A DNA stretch of 64,000 bases from Microbacterium esteraromaticum. Its GTDB lineage: Bacteria; Actinomycetota; Actinomycetes; Actinomycetales; Microbacteriaceae. The translations under genes and the position numbers were made by a program. Below are positions 45,287 to 54,886 of the stretch, in pieces. A model generated the notes under the pieces. It saw only the letters and a list, made by a program, of their open reading frames with translations, made no database searches and was not told the origin of the DNA. The stretch lies in assembly GCF_014084045.1 (NCBI RefSeq), contig NZ_CP043732.1:1116001-1180000 (forward strand), read 5' to 3'. How positions within the stretch are numbered: position 1 is the stretch's first letter; each line of letters starts with the position of its first letter.

Positions 45287-47401
45287 ATGATCTCGACATT
45301 CCCTCGCGAAGGCCTCCGCCCCCGCGCGCGTCGGCTGCTGGGCCGCCTCGCCGCGGTGCTCGTCGTCGCCTCCTGCGGTCTCGGCGTCTCGACGCCGGCG
45401 GTGGCCGACGACGCAGAGGCCGAGCAGCCGGCAGATCAGGCGGTGGAGCTCTTCGTCTCGGTCGGCGCGGCAGGCGAGGTCGCACCGGGCACCGATCTGC
45501 TCGGCACGGTCACGATCGACAACCCCACCGACAGCGACCTCACCGCAGGAAGCCTCAGCCTCGAGCTGAATCCCACACCCCTCGCCGACGGTGCCGCACT
45601 CGACGCCTGGCTCGACGCAGGCACCGCCGACGGCGGATTCCGCAGCGTCGCCTCCGAGGCCACTCCCGTCGTCGGCGATGGCGCAGCGGACGCGGTGGGC
45701 GTGAGCGTCGAGGCCGCCGAGCTCGGTCCGCTCGCCCCCGGGGTCTACCCGCTGAAGGCGCGCCTCACCGGAGCCACCACCACAGACGCCGACGGTGAGA
45801 CCGTGCCGTGGAACATCTCGGCGGCATCGGTACTGGTGGTCACCGCACCCACCGACAGCCGCACGGCGGTGATCGTGCCAGTCACCGCGACACCGGAGAA
45901 CGGCGCCCTGCTCACATCCGACGAGCTGACGACCCTGACCACCGCAGGCGGCGCACTGGCCGATCTCGTCGAGGCGGTCTCGGGCACGAGCGCGATCCTC
46001 GCGATCGATCCCGCGATCCCGGCCGCGATCCGCCTGCTCGGCGACGCGGCTCCGGCGAGCGCGACGCAATGGCTGGAGAGCTTCGAGGCCCTGCCGAACG
46101 ACATGTTCACCCTGCAGTTCGGCGACGCCGACGCCACGGTGCAGGCCCAGGCCGGGCGCGCGCAGCTGCTCGAGGTGCCCGACCTCACCCCGCTCCTCGA
46201 CCCCGCCCACTTCCCGGCGACCGAGCCCGATCCCCAGCCGACGACCGAGCCGACTCCGACACCGCTGCCCACCTCCGATCCCGACCTGCCCGACACCAGC
46301 GAGCTGACCGCCGTGCGCGGCACGCAGGCGGGCATCCTGTGGCCGCGTGCCGACGTGACGGAGGCCGACCTCGCCGCCTTCGGGGCATACCTCGGCGACC
46401 GTGTCACCACGATCCTGCCCTCGAGCTCCGTTCAGGGCGACCCGGCCGTGCACAGCGCTGTGGGCGCACGCGAGCTGCTGATCGCCGACGCCGCGGCCTC
46501 GGCCCGCATGTCCGCGGCCGTCGAGCGCACCGACCCCGCCGCTGCCGACGCCGACCTCGCCGGCGCCGCCGGCCATCTCTACTTCGCCGAGCAGCGCAGC
46601 GCGCTCACCGCTGTCGCGCTCGAGCGATCGGAGACGCGCTCGCCCGAGGCTCTTCGCGCCGCGCTCACCGCGTTCGCCACGCCGGGCACGGCGCTCAGCG
46701 CCCTGCGCACCGGCGAACCGGCATCCGTCACCCTCACCGAGACGAGCACCGGGGCGCGCGTCGCCGAGCTGAACAGCATGCTCGCCGGGGAAGACCGCCT
46801 CGCCGCCTTCGCGACGATCCTCGACGAGCCCGCCGTGCTGCTCGCCCCCTCCCGCATCCGCGTGCTGCGCGCGATCGGCGTCGGACTAGACGACGAGCAG
46901 TTCGTCGAGCGCACCACCGAGAACGCCGACCGGGTGAACACCACGCTCACCTCGGTGAGCGTGCAGAAGCCGAAGCCGGTGCAGCTGTTCACCTCGGCGG
47001 CTCCCCTGCCGGTGTGGGTGCGCAACGACCTGCCCTGGCCGGTCACCGTCAACCTGTTCAGCACGCCCTCCGACACCCGTCTCGACATCCAGCCGGTCAC
47101 CCAGGTGCGCGCCCTCGCATCCAGCGCGACCCGCGTCGATGTGCCGATCGAGGCGCGCGTCGCCAGCGGCCGGGTCGACGTGGGGTTCCGCATCGAGAGC
47201 AGCACCGGCGTTCCCGTCGGCCAGCCCGAGATCGCCGACGTCACCCTGCGCGCCGACTGGGAGGGAATCGGCCTCGGCATCCTCGGCGGCGTGATCGCGC
47301 TGCTGCTCGTCGTCGGCAGCGTGCGGATGGTGCGCCGGCGCAGGGCGGATGCCCGAGACGAGGCTCAGCAGACGCAGCATCCGGCAGAAGGAGAGCAGTG
47401 A
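45287..47401 (+). CDS. DUF6049 family secreted/membrane protein
   Basis: 704 residues. A signal peptide (RRLLGRLAAVLVVASCGLGV) is followed by a large Ala/Asp-rich extracellular part and one C-terminal helix, IGLGILGGVIALLLVVGSV, with a basic cytosolic tail. I recognise it as the DUF6049 protein that nearly always precedes murJ in actinobacteria. Its stop overlaps the murJ GTG by 4 bases, so the two are coupled. It may help MurJ or cell-wall assembly; this is inferred from the constant pairing. The ATG lacks a clear Shine-Dalgarno. Confidence 0.85.
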   Translation: MISTFPREGLRPRARRLLGRLAAVLVVASCGLGVSTPAVADDAEAEQPADQAVELFVSVGAAGEVAPGTDLLGTVTIDNPTDSDLTAGSLSLELNPTPLADGAALDAWLDAGTADGGFRSVASEATPVVGDGAADAVGVSVEAAELGPLAPGVYPLKARLTGATTTDADGETVPWNISAASVLVVTAPTDSRTAVIVPVTATPENGALLTSDELTTLTTAGGALADLVEAVSGTSAILAIDPAIPAAIRLLGDAAPASATQWLESFEALPNDMFTLQFGDADATVQAQAGRAQLLEVPDLTPLLDPAHFPATEPDPQPTTEPTPTPLPTSDPDLPDTSELTAVRGTQAGILWPRADVTEADLAAFGAYLGDRVTTILPSSSVQGDPAVHSAVGARELLIADAAASARMSAAVERTDPAAADADLAGAAGHLYFAEQRSALTAVALERSETRSPEALRAALTAFATPGTALSALRTGEPASVTLTETSTGARVAELNSMLAGEDRLAAFATILDEPAVLLAPSRIRVLRAIGVGLDDEQFVERTTENADRVNTTLTSVSVQKPKPVQLFTSAAPLPVWVRNDLPWPVTVNLFSTPSDTRLDIQPVTQVRALASSATRVDVPIEARVASGRVDVGFRIESSTGVPVGQPEIADVTLRADWEGIGLGILGGVIALLLVVGSVRMVRRRRADARDEAQQTQHPAEGEQ

Positions 47402-49017
47402 CCAGTCTCGGCCGCGCCAGCGCCATCCTCGGTGCGGGGACGCTGATCTCGCGCATCACCGGCCTCCTCCGCACGATCGTGCTGGTCGCCGCGATCGGCA
47501 CCATCAGCCAGGCCGGCGACGCGTTCGCCGTCGCGAACCAACTGCCCAACAACGTCTTCACGATCATCCAGACCGGCATCCTCACCGCGGTGATCATCCC
47601 GCAGATCGTGAAGTCGGCCGGCCACAGCGACGGCGGCGGCGGGTACATCTCGAAGCTGTTCACCCTGGGCACGGTCGTCTTCCTCGGGGCGACGGTGCTG
47701 GCCATGCTCGCAGCCCCGTGGCTGGTCGCGCTGTACGGCCCGAAGTTCACCGCCGAGCAGCTGGCCCTGGCCACCGCCTTCGCGTACTGGTGCCTGCCTC
47801 AGGTGTTCTTCTACGGCCTGTACGCGCTGATCGGCGAGACGCTCAACGCCAAACGCGTCTTCGGCCCGTACACCTGGACCCCGGTCGCGAACAACCTCAT
47901 CTCCATCGCGGGCTTCCTGGTGTTCATCGCGCTGTTCGGCGGAGACCGGAGCAGGGTGTCGGTCTGGGATCCCACCATGATCGCCGTGCTCGGGGGCACG
48001 GCGACGTTCGGCATCGCCGTGCAGGCTGTGCTGCTGCTGTTCGCCTGGCGGCGCACCGGGCTGCACCTGCGCCCCGACTTCCGCTGGAAGGGCGTCGGCC
48101 TCGGGCAGGTCGGCTCGCTCGCCGGATGGACCTTCCTCATGGTGATCGCCGGTCAGATCGCCGGTCTCATCCAGACCCGCGTGGTCACGGACTCGTCGGG
48201 CGACCACCCGTCCGTGTTCATGATGCAGGCCGCGTGGCTGGTGTTCATGCTGCCCTACTCGATCTTCGCGATCTCGATCGGCACCCCCTACTTCACCCAG
48301 ATCGCCGAGCACGCGCACGCGAACCGGCGCGACGAGGTGCGCTCGGATGTCGCGCGCTGCATCCGCTTCGTCTCGCTCTTCATCGTCGGGTCGGGCATCG
48401 CCCTCGCCGTCGCCGCTGTGCCCGCCACCCGCATCTTCACTCAGAGCCCCGCCGAGGCCGTCGCCGCGGCGCCGGTGCTGGTCTGCTATCTCGTGGGGCT
48501 GCTGCCACTGTCGGTGCTCTTCATCGTGCAGCGCGCGTTCTACGCCTTCGGCGACACCCGCACCCCGTTCGTCTTCACCCTCGTGCAGGTCGGCCTGATC
48601 ATCGGGTTCTCGTACCTCGCCGCCGCGATCGCCCCGCTCAGCCAGCTCGCCGCCGCCGTCGCCCTCGGGCAGTCGGTCGCGGGCATCGTGCAGACCGTGC
48701 TCGCGATGCTCATCCTGCGTCACCGCCTCGGCGGCCTCGAGCTGCGGCAGACGCTGCTGTCGCTCGGCAGGTTCTTCATCGCCGCGGTGCCGGCCGGCTT
48801 CGCCGGCTGGGGCATGTACCTGCTGCTCGGCGCCGGCGAGGGCTGGACGACGGGGCAGACGGGGTCGACGTTCGTCGACAAGCTGCTCGGCGCCGCCGGA
48901 ACCGGCGTCATCGGGCTGGTCGCCATCGCCGTGTACATGCTCGTGCTCGTGCTGCTCCGCGCCCCCGAGGTGCAGGCCGCACGCGGTCTCGTCACCCGGT
49001 TCCTGCCCGGGCGCTGA
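47398..49017 (+). CDS. murJ: Lipid II flippase MurJ (MviN-like)
   Basis: 539 residues with about 14 hydrophobic segments. The MurJ beginning is clear (TLISRITGLLRTIVLVAAIG, then ANQLPNNVF and TAVIIPQIVK). MurJ moves the peptidoglycan precursor lipid II to the outer leaflet. It starts at GTG 47398 within the DUF6049 stop (GTGA). It lacks the C-terminal pseudokinase and extracellular domain of mycobacterial MviN, which is normal in Micrococcales. Confidence 0.93.
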   Translation: MTSLGRASAILGAGTLISRITGLLRTIVLVAAIGTISQAGDAFAVANQLPNNVFTIIQTGILTAVIIPQIVKSAGHSDGGGGYISKLFTLGTVVFLGATVLAMLAAPWLVALYGPKFTAEQLALATAFAYWCLPQVFFYGLYALIGETLNAKRVFGPYTWTPVANNLISIAGFLVFIALFGGDRSRVSVWDPTMIAVLGGTATFGIAVQAVLLLFAWRRTGLHLRPDFRWKGVGLGQVGSLAGWTFLMVIAGQIAGLIQTRVVTDSSGDHPSVFMMQAAWLVFMLPYSIFAISIGTPYFTQIAEHAHANRRDEVRSDVARCIRFVSLFIVGSGIALAVAAVPATRIFTQSPAEAVAAAPVLVCYLVGLLPLSVLFIVQRAFYAFGDTRTPFVFTLVQVGLIIGFSYLAAAIAPLSQLAAAVALGQSVAGIVQTVLAMLILRHRLGGLELRQTLLSLGRFFIAAVPAGFAGWGMYLLLGAGEGWTTGQTGSTFVDKLLGAAGTGVIGLVAIAVYMLVLVLLRAPEVQAARGLVTRFLPGR

Positions 49018-49024
49018 CTCCCCT

Positions 49025-49052
49025 TCCGGATGCCCGGGATCGGGCATCCGGA
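49025..49052 (+). terminator. Terminator after murJ
   Basis: A perfect 12-bp stem TCCGGATGCCCG / CGGGCATCCGGA with a 4-base loop starts 8 bases after the murJ stop. It has no U-run. It separates the DUF6049-murJ pair from trxB. Confidence 0.7.
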
Positions 49053-49168
49053 TCGCCTTCCGCACCGCGGTGCCCACAGCGCACGGGAATGCGGCGCGGT
49101 TACCATGGGTTGAAGCAGACGACGCGGATCATCACGCGCCTGCCCGACATCCCGCTTTAGGAGAGCAC

Positions 49169-50143
49169 ATGCGTCAGGTCATCATCATCGGCTCCGGCCC
49201 CGCCGGATTCACCGCCGCGATCTACGCCGCGCGCGCCAACCTCACGCCGCTGCTGGTCGCCAGCACCGTCGAGGTCGGCGGCGAGCTGATGAACACGACC
49301 GACGTCGAGAACTTCCCCGGGTTCCCCGAGGGCATCCAGGGCCCCGACCTGATGGCCAAGCTGCAGGCCCAGGCCGAGAAGTTCGGCACCGAGGTGCTGT
49401 ACGACGACGTCACCGAACTGCAGCTCGACGGCCCGGTCAAGAAGGTCATCCTCGGCAGCGGTGCGGTGCACGAGGCGTCCACCGTCATCTACGCGACCGG
49501 ATCGGCCTACCGCAAGCTCGGCATCGAGGGCGAAGAGCGGCTCTCGGGCTACGGAGTCTCGTGGTGCGCGACGTGCGACGGCTTCTTCTTCCGCGAGAAG
49601 GAGATCGCGGTCGTAGGCGGCGGCGACTCCGCGATGGAAGAGGCGACCTTCCTCACCCGCTTCGCATCGAAGGTGTACGTCATCCACCGCAAGGACAGCC
49701 TGCGCGCCTCGAAGATCATGCAGGAGCGGGCGTTCGCGAACGAGAAGATCGAGTTCATCTGGAACAGCACCGTCGACGAGATCCTCGGCGGCGACTCGGT
49801 GAACGGCGTTCGGCTGCGTTCGACGGTCGACGACTCGACCCGCGAGCTCGCCCTCGACGGCGTGTTCGTCGCGATCGGAAACGACCCGCGCACCCACCTC
49901 GTGCACGACAAGCTGCAGCTCACCGACGCCGGCACGATCTGGGTCGACGGTCGCTCGTCGCGCACCTCGGTTCCCGGCGTGTTCGCCGCAGGCGACGTGA
50001 TCGACCCCACCTACCGCCAGGCCGCCACCGCAGCCGGGTCGGGTGTGGTCGCCGCCCTCGACGCAGAGCACTTCATCGCCGATCTCGAAGACGCCTCGGT
50101 CGAAGAGCCGGCCGCCGTCGCAGCGGAGATCATCGTCGGCTGA
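49169..50143 (+). CDS. trxB: Thioredoxin reductase
   Basis: 324 residues. FAD motif IIIGSGPAGFTAAIYAARAN at the N-terminus, the redox pair SWCATCDGFF (Cys133 and Cys136) and the NADPH motif VVGGGDSAMEEA. It reduces thioredoxin with NADPH. ATG 49169 has TAGGAGAG upstream; longer starts in the same frame are unsupported. trxA follows 91 bases later, completing the system. Confidence 0.97.
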   Translation: MRQVIIIGSGPAGFTAAIYAARANLTPLLVASTVEVGGELMNTTDVENFPGFPEGIQGPDLMAKLQAQAEKFGTEVLYDDVTELQLDGPVKKVILGSGAVHEASTVIYATGSAYRKLGIEGEERLSGYGVSWCATCDGFFFREKEIAVVGGGDSAMEEATFLTRFASKVYVIHRKDSLRASKIMQERAFANEKIEFIWNSTVDEILGGDSVNGVRLRSTVDDSTRELALDGVFVAIGNDPRTHLVHDKLQLTDAGTIWVDGRSSRTSVPGVFAAGDVIDPTYRQAATAAGSGVVAALDAEHFIADLEDASVEEPAAVAAEIIVG

Positions 50144-50234
50144 CCGCCCGGCCGTGACCGCGGCCCGCGGCCACGGGAACACAATCCTCCCCTCTGACGT
50201 TTGATCAGGTGGACACCGAACAAGGAGACAATCC

Positions 50235-50558
50235 ATGACCGCCAAGGCAACCACTCAGGCAACCTGGGAGCAGGACGTCCTGCAGGCCGACGGACCCGTG
50301 CTGGTCGACTTCTGGGCCGCATGGTGCGGACCGTGTCGCATGGTCGCGCCCGTGCTCGACGAGATCCAGGCCGAGCATCCCGACAAGATCACGATCCTCA
50401 AGCTCAACGTCGACGAGAACCCTGACCTGGCCATGAAGTACCAGATCACCTCGATCCCGGCGATGAAGGTGTTCCAGGGCGGTGAGGTCAAGACGACCAT
50501 CATCGGCGCCAAGCCGAAGTTCGCCCTCGAGCAGGACCTCGCGCCGTTCATCGGCTGA
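50235..50558 (+). CDS. trxA: Thioredoxin
   Basis: 107 residues, the usual size. The active site FWAAWCGPCRMVAP has Cys31 and Cys34, and the cis-Pro motif is TSIPAMKVF. It serves as a general cytosolic disulphide reductant, recharged by the upstream TrxB. Start ATG has AAGGAGA upstream. Confidence 0.97.
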   Translation: MTAKATTQATWEQDVLQADGPVLVDFWAAWCGPCRMVAPVLDEIQAEHPDKITILKLNVDENPDLAMKYQITSIPAMKVFQGGEVKTTIIGAKPKFALEQDLAPFIG

Positions 50559-50574
50559 TCCCGATCTCTCGGAA

Positions 50575-50604
50575 AGCGCCCGTCACCGCATGGTGGCGGG
50601 CGCT
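50575..50604 (+). terminator. Terminator after trxA
   Basis: A 13-bp stem with one mismatch (AGCGCCCGTCACC / GGTGGCGGGCGCT) and a 4-base loop lies 17 bases after the trxA stop. It separates trxA from a convergent small gene. Confidence 0.75.
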
Positions 50605-50642
50605 CCTGCATCCGGATGCCAGGGCGCGGCGGTCCTGAGCGG

Positions 50643-50933
50643 CTACGCCGTGAGCATCCGCCACACGGTCGGGCTCAGCTCGGGGTACTCGTGCGCGATG
50701 CTGCGCAGCACGAGGTCGTTCCACCGAGGATCACGCGGATTCCCCCCGCGGTCCTCGTAGACGTCGGTGCGCAGCAGCAGCACCACCAGCTCGTCGACCG
50801 ACGGCAGCTCGGACATGAAGTCCCACGGGTCCTCCCCGCCGCGCAGGCGCTCGTGCACCAGCACCGAGCGCTCGTCTCCCGCCTCCGCGCGCAGCACTTC
50901 CAGGCTCGCGCGGCGGGGGAATGAGGGGATCAC
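50643..50933 (-). CDS. Hypothetical protein (96 aa)
   Basis: A small soluble protein of unrecognised family, starting at GTG 50933. It is helical and acidic in the middle (GGEDPWDFMSELPSVDELVVLLL) and ends TVWRMLTA. It lies 9 bases after the ParB/Srx-fold gene on the same strand, so the two form an operon. The absence of rival frames on the strand and the close spacing support it being real. Confidence 0.6.
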   Translation of the reverse strand: MIPSFPRRASLEVLRAEAGDERSVLVHERLRGGEDPWDFMSELPSVDELVVLLLRTDVYEDRGGNPRDPRWNDLVLRSIAHEYPELSPTVWRMLTA

Positions 50934-50942
50934 CAGACAATT

Positions 50943-51821
50943 CTACGAGCGGTGCGCGTGCTCGGGGCCGCGATGCGCGGGGTGGATGCCGTGCAGCTGG
51001 CGGAACTCGAGTGCATATGCGAGGCGACCGGGTCGCGGGCTCTCGTAGGGTGCCGACAGACGGCCGAAGGCGCCCTCCCCCTTCGCCGCTCCGTCGTTCC
51101 AGCGCGGCAGCGCGCCCAGATCGGCCGCGGTCAGGTCGCCTGAGATGCGGGCATCCGGACGCAGCGAAGCCTGCGCGCGCGTCACCCGCTCGACGAGGTC
51201 GAGGTACGCATCGTGCTCGTGACGGATCCGAAGATCGATGTCGGTCTCGGTCCGAAGCCATTCGGCCCAGTGGAACTCCTGGAACGGCACGTCCGTCGAA
51301 CGGTAGCCGATCCCCCGGGCGAAGTAGAGCAGGCTTCTCAGCTCATCGTCGCCGAAGTCGGCGAGAGCGAGCGATGCCGGCAGATCAGCGGGTGCGATCG
51401 TCCGCCCCTCGGCGTCTTTCAGGTGCGTCCAGCCGTGCCGCCGCATCGTCGCCCAGAACACATCGGGTGTCGCGTCGGACAGGTCGGCGACGAGTCGCAG
51501 CTTCACACGCGCGTCGGGACCGCCGTCGGCCATCTCGGCGAGTGTGGTGAACGTATGGTGTCCGTCGGTGAGGTACAGCTGTGATCCGGGGCCGATGACC
51601 GCGGTCTTGGTGCGCGTACGCGGGTCGGAGCGCCCTTTCGCCTCGGGGGCGTTCTTGCCGAGGGTGTAGCGACCCAGCTTGCTGCAGATCTCGTCGAATC
51701 CGAGGGTCGACTGAGTCGGGTGGAGGTCGGAGAGGGGTGCGACGACGACATCGCCGACGCGCGGCCGAGCAGCGTCCGACTGCTCCCGCGCGCGACCTCC
51801 TCGAGCAGAACCTCTTCGCAC
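50943..51821 (-). CDS. ParB/Srx-fold protein (ParBc_2-like)
   Basis: About 292 residues from GTG 51821; inner GTG starts are possible because the first 20 residues are polar and no Shine-Dalgarno is clear. The domain runs VGDVVVAPLSDLHPTQSTLG, then SKLGRYTLGKN, and YLTDGHHTFTTLAEM, the DGHH motif of putative ParB-like nucleases. It differs from the partitioning ParB next door (no GERR motif, no HTH). Function unknown; the fold covers CTPases, sulfiredoxins and nucleases. Confidence 0.75.
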   Translation of the reverse strand: MRRGSARGGRAREQSDAARPRVGDVVVAPLSDLHPTQSTLGFDEICSKLGRYTLGKNAPEAKGRSDPRTRTKTAVIGPGSQLYLTDGHHTFTTLAEMADGGPDARVKLRLVADLSDATPDVFWATMRRHGWTHLKDAEGRTIAPADLPASLALADFGDDELRSLLYFARGIGYRSTDVPFQEFHWAEWLRTETDIDLRIRHEHDAYLDLVERVTRAQASLRPDARISGDLTAADLGALPRWNDGAAKGEGAFGRLSAPYESPRPGRLAYALEFRQLHGIHPAHRGPEHAHRS

Positions 51822-51915
51822 AGGAAGAGGGTTCCGGATGCGCGTGAACGTCCCCTTAACGGCAGATGAGCACCGGCGATGTGCCGGCGCTCATCTGCTC
51901 TGCAGCCGATCGGGC

Positions 51916-52902
51916 TCAGCGCGAGCCGAACTCATCCTCGCCGAGCTCGGCGAGGATGCGGTTGAGATCCTGAATCGACGCGAATTCGATCTTGAGCTGG
52001 CCTTTTCGCGCGCCGAGGGCGATCTGCACCCGCGTGTTCAGGCGATCGCCGAGCTTCTGCGACACCTCATCGAGGTAGGCACGACGCGCGCCAGCGGTGG
52101 GCTTGCTCGCGGATCCGGGGGTGGTCGGCAGCGTCTTGGCGGCGGCCTCGGTGGCTCGCACCGAGAGGTCCTCGTTCACGACCTTGTCGGCAAGTCGCTG
52201 CATCTGCTCGGGCGTCTCGACCGAGAGGATCGCCCGGGCATGGCCGGCCGAGAGGACGCCTGCAGCCACGCGCTGCTGCACGGGGACGGGCAGGCGCAGC
52301 AGGCGGATCGTGTTGCTGATCTGCGGACGCGAGCGGCCGATGCGGGCGGCGAGCTCCTCCTGAGTGATGCCGAAGTCCTCGAGCAGCTGCTGATAGGCCG
52401 AGGCCTCTTCGAGCGGGTTGAGCTGCGATCGGTGCAGGTTCTCGAGCAGGGCGTCACGGAGCAGGTCTTCGTCCGCCGTCTCGCGGAGGATCGCGGGGAT
52501 CGTCTCCAGGCCGGCTTCGCGTGCGGCGCGCGTACGACGCTCGCCCATGATCAGCTCGTACTCGCCGTCCGCGTTCTCGCGGACGATCACCGGCTGGAGC
52601 ACTCCGAACTCGCGGACGCTGTGCACGAGCTCGGCGAGGTGGTCCTCGTCGAAGTGCGTACGCGGCTGACGCGGGTTCGGGACGATCCTGTTCGGGTCGA
52701 CCTGGATCAGCCGGACACCTGGCACCTGCGACAGTTCGGCGTCATCTGCGGCAGAGGTGCTTTCGTCAGGCTGTGCGGGAGTGGCATCCGTCTTGACCTT
52801 CACCGCACCAGGGAAGAAGACGTCGACCGGACGCTCCGCCTGATCCGTCGTCGGAATGAGTGCTCCGATCCCCCGACCGAGTCCCGTGCGCTTCGCCATC
52901 AT
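51916..52902 (-). CDS. parB: Chromosome partitioning protein ParB
   Basis: 328 residues. Seen: N-terminal basic MAKRTGLGRGIGALIP, the CTP-binding ParB core with NPRQPRTHFDEDHL and GERRTRAAREAG, the HTH region LAARIGRSRPQISNTIRLL and a C-terminal dimer domain. ParB binds parS sites, spreads as a CTP clamp and loads SMC. Its ATG overlaps the parA stop (ATGA). The parS sites at 53.8-56.3 kb are its targets. Confidence 0.97.
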   Translation of the reverse strand: MMAKRTGLGRGIGALIPTTDQAERPVDVFFPGAVKVKTDATPAQPDESTSAADDAELSQVPGVRLIQVDPNRIVPNPRQPRTHFDEDHLAELVHSVREFGVLQPVIVRENADGEYELIMGERRTRAAREAGLETIPAILRETADEDLLRDALLENLHRSQLNPLEEASAYQQLLEDFGITQEELAARIGRSRPQISNTIRLLRLPVPVQQRVAAGVLSAGHARAILSVETPEQMQRLADKVVNEDLSVRATEAAAKTLPTTPGSASKPTAGARRAYLDEVSQKLGDRLNTRVQIALGARKGQLKIEFASIQDLNRILAELGEDEFGSR

Positions 52903-53831
52903 GCTCCCTTGTTCTGCGCGGCGGATTCCTTGCGCTGCGCGATCTCGACTGCTGCTTCCCGGTAGGCGACGGCGCCGGCCGACGTGCCGTCATAGGAGAT
53001 GACGGTCTGTCCGAAGCTCGGCGCCTCCGATACCCGCACGGAACGGGGGATCACGGCGTTGAGCACCTGCTGCGGGAAGTGGGTTCGCACCTCGTCGGCG
53101 ACCTGCTGGGCGAGGCGCGTGCGCGCGTCGTACATCGTGAGCAGGATCGTCGACAGGTGGAGTTCGGGGTTCAGATGCTTCTGGATCATCTGAATGCTGC
53201 CGAGCAGCTGACTCAGGCCCTCGAGCGCGTAATACTCGCACTGGATGGGGATGAGCACCTCGGATGCCGCGGTGAACGCGTTGATCGTGAGGAGTCCGAG
53301 TGAGGGCGGGCAGTCGATGATGACGAAGTCGACGGGGTTCTCACGGAGGTACTCCTCCAGTGCTCGCCGAAGTCGGAACTCTCGGGCGACCTGCGACACC
53401 AGCTCGATCTCGGCACCTGCGAGGTGGATGGTGCTGGGTGCGCAGCGGAGGTTCTCGGACTCGGGGCTGTCTTGAACGATCTCGCCGAATGGGAGGTCGT
53501 TGATCAGCACGTCGTAGATGCTCTTCGTGTCTGCCGAGTGGGCGACCCCGAGGGCCGTCGAGGCGTTGCCTTGCGGATCGAGGTCGATGACCAGCACCTT
53601 CGCACCCAGATCTGCGAGAGCGGATGCCAGATTGACCGCGGTCGTCGTCTTGCCGACGCCACCCTTCTGATTCGACACCGTGAAGACACGAGTGTCGCCG
53701 CTGAACTGGACGTCAACCGCCTTGAGAGCCTTGCGTCGAGACGAGAGGTCTGCGAGCTCCCGGGCAAGCGGGGTATCCATCCCGAAATCCTGGTTCGGCG
53801 ATGCGTTGTCGGATGGTTTCACGTGAAACAT
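52899..53831 (-). CDS. parA: Chromosome partitioning ATPase ParA
   Basis: 310 residues with the deviant Walker A KGGVGKTT (56-63), VIDLDPQGNAST and IIDCPPSLGLL. ParA binds DNA non-specifically and moves ParB-parS complexes. The ATG at 53831 has AAAGGAG upstream. The start codon itself lies in a parS site, so the first residues MFHVKP are encoded by it. This probably allows ParB to control parAB. Confidence 0.97.
   Translation of the reverse strand: MFHVKPSDNASPNQDFGMDTPLARELADLSSRRKALKAVDVQFSGDTRVFTVSNQKGGVGKTTTAVNLASALADLGAKVLVIDLDPQGNASTALGVAHSADTKSIYDVLINDLPFGEIVQDSPESENLRCAPSTIHLAGAEIELVSQVAREFRLRRALEEYLRENPVDFVIIDCPPSLGLLTINAFTAASEVLIPIQCEYYALEGLSQLLGSIQMIQKHLNPELHLSTILLTMYDARTRLAQQVADEVRTHFPQQVLNAVIPRSVRVSEAPSFGQTVISYDGTSAGAVAYREAAVEIAQRKESAAQNKGA
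53815..53830. promoter_or_regulatory. parS site over the parA start codon
   Basis: GGTTTCACGTGAAACA differs from the consensus TGTTTCACGTGAAACA in the first position only. It overlaps codons 1-6 of parA. Confidence 0.85.
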
Positions 53832-54227
53832 CGACTCCTTTCGGGACCGTCCTCCACTCTACGTGATCCCTCCCCCACTCACTGAGCCCCGGCCTCACGC
53901 CTCTGTCATTGAGCGATGAGCAGACGTTTCGACTCCCCGCGGTCGCTCCCCCCCGGTCATTGAGCGAGGAGCGCAGCGACGAGGAAGACGGGTCGACTCG
54001 CTGTGGCCCCCGGTCATTGAGCGAGGAGCGCAGCGACGAGTCGAAATGCCCCAGGAAAGGACGTTTCGACTCCCTGCGCTCGCTCCCCGGTCATTGAGCG
54101 AGGAGCGCAGCGACGAGACGAAATGAACCAGCCCGCAAGCAAAGACGTTTCGACTCGCTTCGCTCGCTCAACGACCGGGAGTACTCGCACACCTGGCACC
54201 AAATGGCGAGCGCCGACATGGGACCCA

Positions 54228-54243
54228 TGTTTCACGTGAAACA
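54228..54243. promoter_or_regulatory. parS site
   Basis: Perfect TGTTTCACGTGAAACA within the repeat array, first tandem unit. Confidence 0.95.
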
Positions 54244-54494
54244 CCGATCCCCCGGTCATTGAGCGAGGAGCGCAGCGACGAGACGAATGCCCCGTGAAGA
54301 TTGAAGACGTTTCGACTCGCTTCGCTCGCTCAACGACCGAGGCAATCCCCATTACCGGTCATTGAGTGAGGAGCGCAGCGACGAGACGAAATGAACCAGC
54401 CCGCAGGCAAGGACGTTTCGACTCGCTTCGCTCGCTCAACGACCGGGAGTACTCACACCCCGGCACCGAAGGGCGAGCGCAGCCATGGAACCCA

Positions 54495-54510
54495 TGTTTC
54501 ACGTGAAACA
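54495..54510. promoter_or_regulatory. parS site
   Basis: Perfect TGTTTCACGTGAAACA, 267 bases after the previous site, in the second tandem unit. Confidence 0.95.
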
Positions 54511-54870
54511 CCGATCCCCCGGTCATTGAGCGAGGAGCGCAGCGACGAGACGAATGCCCCGTGAAGATTGAAGACGTTTCGACTCGCTTCGCTCGCTCAA
54601 CGACCGAGGCAATCCCCATTACCGGTCATTGAGTGAGGAGCGCAGCGACGAGACGAAATGAACCAGCCCGCAGGCAAGGACGTTTCGACTCGCTTCGCTC
54701 ACTCAACGGCCGAGGGCACTCCCCTTCCCCGGTCATTGAGCGAGGAGCGCAGCGACGAGTCGAAATGGCCCAGCCCGCAGGTAGGGCCGTTTCGACTCGC
54801 TTCGCTCGCTCAACGACCGGGGAGTAACTCGCGCCCGGTACGAAATGACGAGCGCGCAGCCTTGGATACG

Positions 54871-54886
54871 TGTTTCACGTGAAACA
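54871..54886. promoter_or_regulatory. parS site
   Basis: Perfect TGTTTCACGTGAAACA near the end of the array, 376 bases after the previous site. Confidence 0.95.

Larger units (their letters stand above)
54091..54625. repeat. Tandem duplication of 267-268 bp with parS
   Basis: Two consecutive units (54091-54358 and 54359-54625) are nearly identical: forward repeat, reverse repeat, a spacer with ACCCATG, parS, a second forward repeat, and a reverse repeat ending GACCGAGGCAATCCCCATTA. They differ by a one-base indel and few substitutions. A third, more rearranged copy starts at 54626 and a fourth partial one at 54899. Confidence 0.85.
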
